The notes below the pieces were generated by a model. It was given only the letters and a program-made list of their open reading frames with translations. It was not told the origin of the DNA and made no database searches. A stretch of DNA of 64,000 nt. Origin: Gelatoporia subvermispora B. Its lineage: Eukaryota; Basidiomycota; Agaricomycetes; Polyporales; Gelatoporiaceae. The position numbers and the translations under genes were made by a program. The stretch lies in the NCBI GenBank assembly GCA_000320605.2, contig KB445805.1:546818-610817 (forward strand), written 5' to 3'. The stretch's first letter is position 1. Each line of letters begins with the position of its first letter. Positions 1 to 12,012 of this stretch are shown in pieces.

Positions 1-1551
1 GCGTATACTCGCAAGGCGGCATGCGGGCGGGTATGGACTTGCATTGCATTCGCATTTCGTTCTCGAACTTTACCATCGTGTGCTTCGTTACATGCTTCAT
101 GTGTATGTTCTGCTACAGTTGTGTCTGCTACGGGGCCTGCGTACATCATAGTCACCGCACGCTTATCTGGTGTTCGAATTGCATGACATTATAGACCATC
201 GCGCCGTGTTGCTGTGAGTTGATGCGCAAAGTATGGCAAGGTGCGTTAACGGAGTTGATCTACTCCGACAATTCGTTGTGAAGCTTCGGATTCGATTCGT
301 CAGGAGGTCCCTCCCAGTTTGGGCTAAGAGCATGGCTTTCAATTATGGTTCACACAGGGATCTTCCGACCGACAGCTCCGTGAGAGCTGGTAGAATCTCT
401 GCATGGCAAATGGCCGGAAGGATAGAATACAAGGGACCACTCGCAGATACGATGGTTTGTAATCCCGCGCGTTGTTCTGTCCACTCTGCGTCCACTGAAC
501 AGAGATGCACTCGCTTCTGCATTCTGTACTGGTTCGACATTTATTGCTGCCAGATCCTCTGCACTCATCTCTTGGCATCCAAGAAGATCGATCCAGACGA
601 AGATGACTACCACACGAGACTGTAATTAACGCCGCATGCATTAGAGCCCGAAGATGTTGTACAGGGTCAATGGAATTGCACAGGATGTCTGTTCCAGCAG
701 ATTCCAATCCGCACACTGCTCGAGACCGTATACATGCATGACCTCATCGTTTCACCAGCGAGATGCGACTCGTACGCCTCCGCCGCGTGCAGCCGTGTGC
801 CGCCGTGACCGTTGCGGCGTTGCCTGGTCGCTTCCGCTCGCGAATGCTAGGTTCCCACAGCTATTACAGCATCGTTCTAGAAAGAGGTGTTTGCCGCTGC
901 CCACATGCCGTTGTGAGGTTCTGGCTGCCCTGGCCTGTGCAACAAAGTCCGCGACGAGAATTCACCAGAAAGTGGCCGAGGCGATAAGCTGATTTGTGGT
1001 GACGTGGACGGAAGGCGGGTGGGCGGGCGGGAGGGGGAACCCGCGGGGCGGAAGAACCGTAGGCGGACTCGGCGCGGAGGGTAATTTGTATGGAGGACAG
1101 CGGAGACGAATCGCTGGCAACGCTGCGCCCATCGCTGGCAACAGCGGCGGGCGACGCCCAGACACGTGTGTCTCTTCAGGACCAATCTTGCGCGCGCTAG
1201 CTTTATTGGGATGTCTCAGCGGCGGCAATTGCGAAACGGGCGAGTTTGGCGCAGAAACCGGCCCCACTTTGGGAGGTCGCGGAGATTACGACAGGCACGC
1301 TGCCCAAAGTTGGTGGCGATAAGGGCGGATTCGATGGCGTCGCTTGGATATTGAACCGGTTAGTGGATAGATTGTTCCCACGGCCTGTGGAGGGAAGGTC
1401 CGCATCAGGCGCAAAATGGCACATCGCCTTCTCCTTGTCCCAGTTGGACTCTCTTCTTCGCCCTTCCCATCACCTCGTCTTATCCAGCTCCCTTTCCGCT
1501 CTTTTTTTTCTCGTCTGTCCGTATTTTTCGCCCCACTGCTGCCCGCTCGAC
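1..1551. other. Intergenic / promoter region before the G alpha gene
   Basis: No gene is supported here. Open frames of up to about 130 codons occur on both strands but have no recognisable domain and overlap one another. The last 150 bases before the G alpha start contain a pyrimidine-rich stretch with a run of eight T residues near 1502, typical of fungal core promoters. Confidence 0.5.
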
Positions 1552-3030
1552 ATGGGTTGTGTACAGTCATCTGCCGTTGACGAGGAGGCCAAGGCCCGTC
1601 AGTATATCCGTCTTTCCAGCTCGATCACGCCCAGACCCAACTGAACACCTCCACCTTCCAGGCAATGACGAGATCGAGAGCCAACTCAAGCGGGACCGCA
1701 TGATGGCGAAGAACGAGATCAAAATGTTGTTGTTGGGAGCTGGAGAGTCGGGCAAGGTACGTGTCATCAACAAGTCAACGACCCTTACGCTGTCGCTCAC
1801 CCCGCGCACAGTCTACCGTACTCAAGCAGATGAAACTCATCCATCACGGCGGGTACAACGAGCAGGAGCGCGACTCCTACAAGGAGATCATCTACTCGAA
1901 TACCATCCAGTCGATGCGGTGTGTACCTTACCTTGACGACGAACCCCCTCTCGCCAACTTGCTGACATCCTCCGTCCCCTTACCTCTAGCGCGATCCTGG
2001 AAGCCCTGCCTGCGCTTGACATCCAGCTCTCTCCACAAAACGACGCCCGGCGGTCTATCATCCTCTCGCTACCGGTACAAATTGAGGCAGATGTCCTCCC
2101 GGCCGATGTTGCGGATGCCATCCGCGGGCTGTGGAAGGACTCTGGTGTGAAGGAGGCCGTGCGTCGCTCGCGGGAGTTCCAGCTCAATGACTCGGCTGTG
2201 TACTACTTCAACGCGATGGATCGCATGTCTGCACCGGGATACATGCCCACCGATCAGGACATCCTCCGCTCCCGTGTCAAGACGACAGGTATCACAGAGA
2301 CAACGTTCAAGGTCGGCGAGCTCACATACAAGCTTTTCGATGTCGGTGGTCAGCGGTCAGAGCGTAAGAAATGGATTCACTGCTTCGAGAACGTCACTGC
2401 GCTGGTCTTCCTGGTCTCTCTGAGCGAGTACGACCAAATGCTGTACGAGGACGAGAGCGTCGTAAGTGCATCTGTGATTTGATTTCCATGGCACTACTTG
2501 ACATGCTGCTATCAGAACCGTATGCAAGAAGCTCTCACTCTGTTCGATTCCATCTGCAACTCTCGGTGGTTCGTCAAGACGTCCATCGTATGTTGTACTC
2601 CGTTTCTTCCCGATTTCGTTCCTCACATGTCCCGTAGATCCTCTTTCTGAACAAGATTGACTTGTTCGCTGAGAAGCTGCCACGGTCACCACTGGGTGAC
2701 TACTTCCCGGACTACACAGGTGGCGACAACTATGATGCGGCGTGTGACTACCTCCTGCACCGCTTCGTCTCCCTCAACCAGAGTGCGGCAACGAAACAGA
2801 TCTACGCACATTACACATGCGCAACAGACACACAGCAGATCAAATGTGCGTAGCCCGTTGCTTTACTCACTCCACGTCCGGCGCTGACTGATGTAATCTT
2901 CCCTTGTACCCGTTGCCGCCTGCCACGGTCTCTGTACTCCGCATCGCGCCTGATTATGTCCGCAGTCGTCTTGTCTGCGATCCAGGATATTCTGCTGCAA
3001 CTGCACCTCCGGGAATGCGGTCTGCTGTGA
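1552..3030 (+). CDS. Heterotrimeric G-protein alpha subunit (fungal group I, Gi-like)
   Basis: GTP-binding alpha subunit that relays signals from seven-helix receptors at the plasma membrane. Seven exons join without a break: 1552-1597, 1662-1756, 1812-1918, 1990-2461, 2516-2587, 2638-2845 and 2966-3030, giving 354 residues, the normal length for the family. Visible motifs are N-terminal MGCVQSS (Gly2 for myristoylation, Cys3 for palmitoylation), the P-loop GAGESGKST split by intron 2, switch I RVKTTGI, switch [20 protein letters not shown] for guanine recognition, TCATDT, and the C-terminus ECGLL. The cysteine fourth from the end is the site ADP-ribosylated by pertussis toxin in Gi proteins. 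The start is fixed by the acylation motif. The group I assignment rests on the two termini; membership of the family is certain. Confidence 0.97.
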
Positions 3031-5864
3031 TCCTGCCTAGACGTGTCCGCTTTCGGGTTCCTGTTCGCATGCACTATCTATCTGTTTTATTCCCTTCATG
3101 GCATCGGCATTAGCTCTGTACATAATAGGGGCACCTCCGGTCAGCTCCAGCGTCGCTCCTTCCATGACATATGCACTCAAGTCTCTCGTCCGTACGACTC
3201 TTGACTTTGGCCTCTCGCCGTGTTTTCCTTTTGTCTCGTCTAGCATGTTTCGGTTCGGCTGTACCTAGTTTATAATCTTCTTTTTCTTTCCGTGACGCAC
3301 TCCGCTCTCGGGTCGTAGCTCCTACACTGCCGTTGCCATCCCCGCATCGCCCGCGCGTTTTCCTTACTTACTCTCTACTCTATCATAGTATACCTTCTAC
3401 ACTACTGCGTATTACCGGCTCCATCCACCTCCGCTGCGCGACGAGAATGGACAAGCTTCATGCGACATGCACTCATGCAAACCCTGGCTCTGCACAATGC
3501 AGAGCCGTGTGTGACGAATCGACTCAATTGAGTAATGCGCGCCTCGCATGTCGGTGGCCCAGATCCGAAGAAGCGCACAGGCGTGGCGTGACACGGGAGG
3601 AGAGCCAGGGTTGAAGGCCCACGCGCATGAATCTGGCATCCCATCAGGCCTGCACCGGTGCGGGTCCCCACATCAGGTGTCGCCTGCCCCAGCTGTTGCA
3701 TTGGCGCGCTGCTCGGTGCCGTGCACTGGCGCTAAACACGGCCAGGACGCGGGCGGGGGGTTGAGACGTGCTGCAGCGTGAAGCGCATGTTGGTGCGGGA
3801 TGAGCACAAGTGCGGTGCGGGCTGGCAGGCTATGCCCGAGGGGCGCGCATCTCCGATGGTTCGGAGTGGCGGGCGTGTGCGTGTTGCACGCAGCACCCCG
3901 ACGGACAGCTGTGATGAGCCGGAGTATATTTGAATCGATGACACTCACGCTCGCAGGGAGTGGCTGCTGGATGCTGGGAGGGTGCTGGATCACTCTGGAT
4001 CGATGGAGGCGTGCAGGCTGTCAGCAGACGGAAGGGTATTTTGGGATGCACAGGTTGCTCGGGCGGTGTGTTCAGGGAGGGCTTTGTAAGATGCATCATG
4101 GGTGGCTGGATAGCCGCATCGAAGGTCGGAGAAAAGTGGAAATCAGAGCGCGATCCTGAATTTGTGAGGCCGCTGGTAGCCACTGACATACGGTATGATT
4201 GTATGAAGAACCATCGCGCTGATGAAAACCCCCGCAGCAGGCGCCGTCGGGTCGATCAAGCCATCAGAACTTGCAAGTAGGAGTGCGGAGGAGCGTTGCA
4301 AATCATCTGCGAGACCTGTGCTCCTTGCAATTGGTCGCTGCGACAGCATGTCATGTGCGGTGGCGGGTCTTGATATTACTTCAGGTGCTGACATCTTCCT
4401 GATCAAGAAATGACAGGATTTGACCGCGCAGCTGCTCCGTTCGCTGTGATGCATGTCTCGGACGGCGTTTCAAGAATGATTGACAAGGTTGTTGCTCGGA
4501 CAGCGAGAAGGCAAGGCCAGGAGAAGTTAGCTGGCGTCTTGATGAGCACGGAACGTATAGTAGCGAGTCGAGTATTGTTCCCGGACAGCGAGCTCAATGT
4601 CAGGATTCGAAACAGGTCAGAGTGCTTCTGGCCCGAAGTTGAAGATTTTTCCTAGGAAGACGCTGAGGAGGGAGTGTTCCAGCGAGCGCATGTCACTAAA
4701 CCCTACGTATGAAAATCATCCCCCATTAGTTAGAAGCACTGGCCCGGCTTACTTGTCAACACAATGGAAGCGATTATGCGTGTCGAGACGCGTTCGATGA
4801 TTCATATTTTCTGTAGTAAATGCACATGATGACACGGGGCTGACCTGATCGATGCTTCTGTGCGTGACACTCTATTCATTGCTCCCTGGACTGCTGGGCT
4901 GAAGCTATGACGAAATACCAGGCCAAGTAAACCTCGGAGGTCTTTGCCTCCGCAATCACAAGGTGCAGTTCACGAACACGCGCTGTGTCTAGACCCCGGA
5001 TCAAGAAGACGAGTATCGGAATTGCTATGAGAGGACCAGTTCTTCTGTCAATGCTCGGTATCACAATTGCAATGGGCTGGAAAGAAATCAAATACACGTC
5101 GTTGGGGCGAGAGAGATATGGTGACCGTGCAGAAGGAGGAGGCATGTTGTACGAGCGGCTACCAAGATCACTGGAAATCTCGATCAAATCTGGGCCGTCG
5201 AGTACTGGACGAGGAAGCGCATCATGTGCCCCACGGCGAGCTGTCTTCGCCGTTCAACGTCTCTTGAGTATTTTACCAGAGCTCAAGCCAAGAGACACTC
5301 AAAGCAGCGCGATATGTCTATCGATGACAACAAGACACGTGGTAGCGAAGTCCCTAACGTGCACGTGCGGCTTGAACCGGGCTTCTCTACGCCAAATGAA
5401 CTGAGCGAAATCTTCCAGTGCCCAGTTAACCTCGCATATCTCCACAGTGACAATCTTCCAGAGTAGAACGCAGCCGCGCTCTGCGGCACGTGCTGGTAGC
5501 CAGTCTTCTCGCTGCTCCTGATGTTGCGCAGCGTAGGCGGCAATGGGCATCATTGGGAAAAATGTCTCTTTGACTTTCCGGCCTTTTCGGTGCTTGGGCG
5601 CGACTTGGACGCCCGTCAAGGCAGTGACGGCGCCGACAAGCCTGGAGAGACAGTAAAAAGCGTCAAACAGAACGCGATATTTCCCTGATGACTATGGACA
5701 TATGCTGTCACCAGCATCGCATATAGCGACTTCGCTGTATCCTTGACACGTCAACTCCGTCAGTATCGGTCGAAACGTTGTCAGCGGCACTCCCCTCCCA
5801 GCTGTCTCCTGAACTGACGTTGCTTCCTACATTTCCCTGCACTGGGCTAATACGCGACCAGACA
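3031..5864. other. Gene-poor spacer, 2.8 kb
   Basis: Contains the G alpha 3' region and no gene I can support. The most gene-like stretch is a minus-strand open frame at 5299-5619 (about 107 codons, continuing open upstream to about 5650). A minus frame at 4876-5187 has hydrophobic segments. Neither has a recognisable domain or clear splice sites. They may be relics or chance. Confidence 0.4.
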
Positions 5865-7624
5865 ATGGGCAACAAACATTCGTTCCTGGAGAAGGATCTG
5901 GAAGAAGAAAGCTATAACCAAGCGGTGCTACACTACATATTTAATCAGGCTCCTGAAGATGGTGGATATGGTGCAGAGCCTGCTAGGTACACTGCGCCTT
6001 TAGGGCCATATAACTCCTTCTATGGGACATATGGAGAGCAGTCACCATCCCAAGGTATGTCGCGTTTCGAGCAAAATCGCATCCAGTCATGAATACGGGC
6101 TGAAGACAACGTTGATTATCTCGGAATTCTAGCAGGGGGCCGGCCCACGTACTCGCAGACCATTCAACCCCTAATGCCGAGTAACGTGGCACAACGACCT
6201 ACTACACCTCTTCAGTCTGTGTCCCCTTCAACTACTCCTGGTGACAGTCCGCTGCCGAACCGATATCATTCGCTAGAACCAACTCCATTGACGCTTCCTC
6301 CACGTCCAGCTACTTCGCCTGCTACCTATCCCGACGATGAAAATGACGACAACGCATCATCCCGCAGGCCGACCGTGCACGTTCCACAGACGTCTGGCAA
6401 CTCAAGTCCTGCTGTCCTTACTAATCATGGACCTACACCTGAACCAACTCCACAGAGGTTTCCGTCGCCAGGTCCGCATGATCCTACCGTGGATACAGAT
6501 GAACATACGTCTCCTCAGGATCCTGCAAGTCACCATCACCGTCATCATCGTCGACGTAGGCCGCGACGCAGGGTATCTTCAAGCCCGTCGCCTAGCCCAC
6601 GGCCTCTAAGCCAACCGGTTACGCACTATCTCCCCCACACGGCTGAGTTCCAGTATCCGTATGTTCCTGTGTTCCGGGGCGGTACATTAGGTGCTCCGCA
6701 GATGTATCCCGGGACCGCACGACCTTCTGGTGCTTATGTGGGTCAGATGCCACAGAATGTACTACCCGGGTCTGTTCCAGTTACGCAAGATGCCGGAAGA
6801 GTACTTGGGTCTGGAACAAGACGTGGGTATCCGGACATGGCCCGCGCTGCTGGTATCCAAGTCTTTACACGGAGGGATTTACCATATTATTATTCGACTT
6901 CTGCGCAACGACCATGGATTCCTCCTCATAGCGTCTTCCCGCTCAAGGCGTTTCGTGGCGCAGACTACACTGTCTTGTACATCGAACCATCCTGGGACGA
7001 TGCGAAGTTACTACAAGAGCTCAAAAAGACTTATGACAGCCTACGCGGCTTATGGAGACGTTGCTTTTCCTTGAAAAATGTCCAGTGAGTCATCAGGAGC
7101 ATTCGCTGGGCACTGCATTGACAATGTATGTTTATGCCCAGATGCATCACTATGGTGCTGGTAATGCAATTGCTTCGTCGTTTGGAGTTCATCGACTTAA
7201 CAATCTCGTCCGACAGAACACGCATACCTTTATCTACCCCCAAAGAATTGGCGGAGCCTCTGTGACTCCCCACCACAACCTGCGCTTTCGATGGTGCCTG
7301 AACAATCCGGGGACTCAAAAACGTCGATACGACTTCATGCGAGCACTGACGAGAAATCCAGAGTATGGTATAGAATTCGTGGAAAGGTGGCAGGTCACGC
7401 GGCTTGTCATAGCCATAGTATTGCCGCTTGCATTATCACTCATAGTAGCGATTATTTACACCGTAAGAACCGGTGACGTTTCCAGCGCATTTACAATCGC
7501 CGGTGCGTGCCTCGCAGTTCTGTCCACGATGAAGAACTCTAATACTCTGCGGGTAGGGTATATGACGTCTGCATACTCGGTATTTCTCGTTCTCCTTGGG
7601 ATCCTGAACCTTGTGGAGTTCTGA
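5865..7624 (+). CDS. Unrecognised membrane protein with disordered Pro/Ser-rich middle
   Basis: Family not recognised. The ATG at 5865 starts MGNKHSFLEKD; an in-frame start also exists at 5778. Intron 1 runs from 6055 to about 6135. The long second exon encodes a Pro/Ser/Thr-rich low-complexity region with a His/Arg-rich patch, then a folded part containing EPSWDDAKLLQELKK. After a second intron near 7085 comes a region ending in two membrane segments, one following EFVERWQVTR and one at the C-terminus (YMTSAYSVFLVLLGILNLVEF-like). A third intron (7503-7556, in frame) is supported because the decayed copy at 8.8-9.6 kb joins the same residues across its own intron. I could not make the phase of intron 2 agree, so an undetected splice site or a frameshift remains possible. 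Probably a basidiomycete-restricted membrane protein. Confidence 0.62.
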
Positions 7625-8263
7625 AGCTGGAGTGGGCTGGAAATATACGGCAGGAGGAGGTCATGTCTGCTAATTGGACGTCGGCCCGCACTGCGTACCC
7701 ACTTCGAGACGAATGGTAGTCCCGCCAACACATCGCTATTGGCTTGTACCGATGCGAATGAACCTAACTGGTTGACCAAGGTACCACACAACTGCAGGCT
7801 TTTGCACGTTATGTATTTTCCTGTGTACATCGTTCGCATCACACTGAGTATCTAACATGATTTAGTACTCGCTGGAGATGGTCAAGGCTCTTCCGCCAGT
7901 TCACCCACGTACTGCCTCTTCAAACATCCCTTAGACTGTCTCTTTGCCTCTTTGTATTCGTTTGCCGTAACTGCTGGTTACCTGGCGCCGGCGCTCCCTG
8001 ATCACGAGACACAAGGGCGCGTACGTTACAATTACCTGACCCTATCACACGGGGTTGGCTGCCCTGCGCCACGAACGCACACTGCAAGATATTCGCATAC
8101 GCCAGACTTCTTCCATTACTTTTCACTTCTGGTTGATCGATGTACAGAAGCCTTTATAAGATTTTAGGCCGCCCACTTATTCAGGGCTCTATACTTTGCT
8201 ATCGACGATCGCATCTGATTCGTCTACCATAGTTCATCGTACTAACACGAAGCGCGAATCACA
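7625..8263. other. Intergenic spacer
   Basis: This spacer holds the 3' flank of the membrane-protein gene and the sequence ahead of a weak open frame starting at 8264. No domain, repeat or RNA gene was recognised. Confidence 0.4.
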
Positions 8264-8680
8264 ATGGCGCCTCTGCGCACATGTCTAGGAACGTCGCCAT
8301 GCGTCACGATCTACGTATTCTACGCAAAGGCCCTCACATCAAAATTGCATTGCGCGGCGTTTGTCTGGATTGTCAGCTGGTCCTTCGTTTTCCCATACAT
8401 GTCATATGATGCTGAACCTGCTTCTGTGTCGTCAACCGCTCTCGGTGATCTTGGGCTTGCTTCCCAACTGCTTATCGTGGGTTTTATTGCGATAATCCCC
8501 ATCTGCTTGACGCTACGCTGCCAGACACGAATTACCAGGCTACCAACAAAGCCGTCCGCTGTTGAGGCAGCAGTCCAGGTTCCCGCGACCACTGCGCGAA
8601 GATCTGCATCACTCCTCGTCCACCGCCCTATATCAATGAACCCCAGCAGCCTCCACAGCCCAAAGTTAACACTCCAATAG
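8264..8680 (+). CDS. Small hypothetical membrane protein (weak)
   Basis: An uninterrupted 138-codon frame with a good start context (CACAATGG). It has two hydrophobic stretches, around residues 28-48 and 65-83, followed by a polar Ser/Thr/Arg-rich tail. No family is recognised. It sits between an intact membrane-protein gene and its decayed copy, so it could be the remains of the 5' part of that copy, although I see no sequence match to the N-terminus of the intact gene. It could equally be a chance frame. Confidence 0.25.
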   Translation: MAPLRTCLGTSPCVTIYVFYAKALTSKLHCAAFVWIVSWSFVFPYMSYDAEPASVSSTALGDLGLASQLLIVGFIAIIPICLTLRCQTRITRLPTKPSAVEAAVQVPATTARRSASLLVHRPISMNPSSLHSPKLTLQ

Positions 8681-8799
8681 CACTTCAGCTCGTCGATCAG
8701 GCGCACACGAAGGCGCAGGAAGGCTGAATAAGCTTCAGCGCGGCTCCAGCGGTACACACTTGTACACAACTAAAGCTGAGGCTTCTGGTTGGTGAACCT

Positions 8800-9595
8800 C
8801 GTACGGCTCGCGCTGCCGAATTTGCACAACCAGAGGGTGGCACTCCAGAATGGCCCTGGAATCCTGATTGGACAACATTCGACCTAGTATGTTTCCAAGG
8901 TCGTCATCACGCAACAGTACAAGTCAGCCGTGAATAGGACGATCAACACCTGATGACAGAGCTCCGAATGTGTTACGACAAGTTACGCGGCAAACGCAGA
9001 AAGTGGATGTCACTTAAGAGTATCCGGTCGGTTCAATGCCCATTTCCGACTGCCCTGAACCATACTGACGGTGCAACGTTTGGTCGCAGAGGTGTTCGGA
9101 GAGTGCAAGTAAGTAATTCGCTGTTATTTGGGGAAGACGCAGGTCCACTGCAATTCGATACAGGCAAGCACCGAATTTGTATGTCCGCTCATCGTACGAG
9201 ATGAAGACCTGGACCCATGACCCGGGATGACGGGACCACACCCAAACATGCGATTTTGCGTGTGGTTTAGAAATTCGGTTATGCTTGAAAAACCTCATGA
9301 ATTTATGCAGAGCTGTACGAAAACCCGGACTCATGGTCTAGAATTTACAGAGCGGTGGTAGGTCTCGCGGGTTCTCGTCGTGATTGTCGTTGGACTGTTG
9401 ATATCGCTCATTGTTGCAATCATCTATAGTGCCAAGACAGGGGACGTTTCAAGCGCATTTACAATTGCAGGTGAGCATGTGAGAGTACTAAACAAAGGCT
9501 ATAGTCAATAATTCTATGTTTGCTCAGGGTATTTGGCGTCCGCATATTCAGTGTGCTTAGTTGTCATTGGAATTTTGAATTATGTCGATATGTAG
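8800..9595 (+). pseudogene. Decayed tandem copy of the 5.9-7.6 kb membrane-protein gene
   Basis: Matches the 3' half of the gene at 5865-7624. A stretch near 8950-9040 reads LMTELRMCYDKLRGKRRKW, corresponding to LLQELKKTYDSLRGLWRRC in the intact gene. The C-terminal part reads LEFTERW, then a stop, then VSRVLVVIVVGLL; the intact gene has CAG (Gln) where this copy has TAG at 9359-9361. The final intron (donor near 9471, acceptor near 9527) and the last exon, ending in ILNYVDM and a stop at 9593-9595, are kept. Frames also shift between the two blocks. Clearly a relic of tandem duplication. Confidence 0.8.
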
Positions 9596-9876
9596 GACTT
9601 CATCGATGCTGAGAGTGTACTTTTCGCAAAATATAAGTCGTGAATCATACGAGATTCAGCTACGTATTACTTACCTGAAGCCAAAGATCGAAGCTCTTTT
9701 GCGTCAATACCAGTGACTCATAAACCTGACTTTGATTGGGCCGGTGAGCATTGCGTGCAGCGTGAAGCGTCAGACGCCACCGCGAGCAAATATAGACAAA
9801 CTCGTTGCGGGACGCGCGTCTATGTTTAGGGGAGGGGCATTCACAGACGCGCAGTGTGCATGTCGGCGTGACCACC

Positions 9877-11089
9877 ATGAAGGCTTTCTCTGTTTGCCTG
9901 CTCCTGGCAGGCCTTTCTCAAGCTGTACAATTGTACTTTAACCCCGAGCCATATCTTCCTACCAAACTATCGCCAGGACAGGCCAACGCCGCGCTCGCGC
10001 GTCATCTCGGCCTGGAGTCGTTTGAACGCATTGGCAACGATGAGGAGCTGTACTCTGCGCTAGCACAACAAGAGCCATTCGTCGGAAGAGGACACGAGAA
10101 TGCACTTTTGTTGAGTTTGAGCGAAGACGATGCAGCAGGTGCGCCCCACTTCATCGTCTGTAGCACCTCCGCTGACTGACACCTCGCGCAGACATTATAC
10201 CTCCGTCACTATCACCATCATTATCATTCCAGCAGCCCCTCCGGATATATTCTTCACTCATACCAACATACCTTGAGCGTGCTCGCCATGCATACTCCCA
10301 CGTCTACGCGCAGTTCTCAAAACCTGTCGGAACGCCGCGCATCCTCGACATCTTCTCCGTCCCCTCGCCAGCTACTGAGGCTTTCCTATCTGAGATGACC
10401 GCCCTCGTCGAGTTCCTCGAGGACGAATCCACCACTGACAAGTTTGCTGCACTCGAGCTGCGCGGGCTCTCCGCCATCGCAGTGCAGTACGGTCGTGCGA
10501 GCGAGCAGTACCGCATCGCCTCCGAGACCATCCGGGGCGTACTCCAGAGTACGCTCGCGCGGCCCGACATCAAGCTTGCCCTCATGACAGCCCCCAGAGC
10601 TGCGTTTGAGCGTGCGACGAGCAAGCGCCAGGACGTCCTGCAGCAGCCTCCGCAGAGCCCGCTTCCGCAGCCTACCCCCGCGCCAATGCCTGCGGAGCCC
10701 ATTAGCGGCGGGGTGTGCTACACGACGGCAGACGTCTGTGCGAACGCGACGGACTCGTGCAGCGGGCATGGCGAGTGCGCACAAGCGAGCAAGGCCGGAC
10801 GGACGTGCTTCGTGTGTGCATGCAGCGCGACGATCAACGAGAAGGGGCAGACGGAGAACTGGGCAGGTGCTGCTTGCGAACGGAAGGATGTTAGCGGGTG
10901 AGTAAACCATGCTCCTAGGAAAGGAGTGGTTCGCTGATGCGGAGTAGGCCGTTCGTCTTGTTGACGGGCACCGTTGTGGCCCTCATTCTTTTGATTGGAG
11001 GTTCCATTGCTCTGTTGTCGGGCATTGGGGAACAAGATCTGCCGAGTACACTCACCGGCGGCGTGGTCCCTACCACGAAGAGAGATTAA
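9877..11089 (+). CDS. Vps3844-domain protein (vacuolar sorting/ER membrane protein)
   Basis: Exons 9877-10138, 10192-10897 and 10948-11089 join to 369 residues. The N-terminus MKAFSVCLLLAGLSQA is a signal peptide, which is why 9877 is preferred to the in-frame upstream codons. A luminal domain of about 270 residues is followed by a Cys-rich segment (residues about 270-325, with CYTTADVC, CSGHGEC and CFVCAC), then one transmembrane helix (VLLTGTVVALILLIGGSIAL) and a short tail ending TTKRD. This layout is characteristic of the Vps3844 C-terminal domain family, type I membrane proteins of the fungal secretory pathway. Their molecular function is poorly known, so the sorting role comes only from the family name. 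Family assignment is by recognition of the Cys-rich/TM/tail signature. Confidence 0.85.
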
Positions 11090-12012
11090 TGACAAGCTAC
11101 AGTAAACCTTGTTACGAGCTTCGACTATTCAAGGACAGTTCAAATGCATACAGGAATGGGGACTGGACTACGCTCATGGTCATCAGCGAGATGGCTCACG
11201 TGTGTTCTGAGCTCTGCACAGCGAGGTCTTTATCCTGAGACGAGCTACCCACGGATCTCTTGCTCTCGATTTAGACGTGCATCTTGGTGTAACTACTATC
11301 CAGACTCTTGGTAATTTTGCTCCATACTTTCTCACCATCATGATGTGAGACACAATGTGTTACAGACCGACCAGCTTGATGACCGGAGTGGAGATACAGG
11401 TCGATAAATCGAACCACAGACTTGGCTTTGTATCATCATCAGCAAGATGGACTCGCGTTGGTCTCATATTTGTGAGATGGCCTTCGTCTCGTTGAAAAGG
11501 TCTAGTGTTCCGGTCTCCACATTCGTGGGACAATGGGTCTGATATGCACTGTAGATGTAGCAGGAATCTTTGCACTGGTCCTGCTTTGCAGATAGACATG
11601 AAGATAAGGATGGGCCCGCCTCCCGCCATAGCCCCTGGTCAGGGGTCCACCAAGTGCTGAGGGCACTGCAAACAAACCTCGCCTCCTCCTTCCGTAATAG
11701 GCAGTGGTTCTTCCGAATGCGGCATATGTTTGAAACCCTCGACGCGATCGAAGTTCGAGAAGGCACCGTGTCTTGGTCACGTTTTCGATTGTTGAGAGCC
11801 GATTGTTGAAAATCCCAACGCGATCTAAGTTCAGAGCACGAGCGTGGAGCTTGAATTGTCGTATCGCTATAAAGGCGATACGGTTCTGTGCTGGCAAGTT
11901 AAATCACACTTGAACTCTCCAGCACCAGCGACACCTCCTCGCCTCTGCACTAGCAAAGCTCCACGCCAGCTCCTCGGATTACCAGCACAAGCATCGCTTT
12001 ATCGCAAACGTG
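11090..12012. other. Intergenic spacer / promoter
   Basis: No gene is supported. Overlapping frames on the minus strand (up to 131 codons) have no recognisable domain. The final 150 bases are pyrimidine-rich and are the likely promoter of the gene starting at 12013. Confidence 0.45.
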
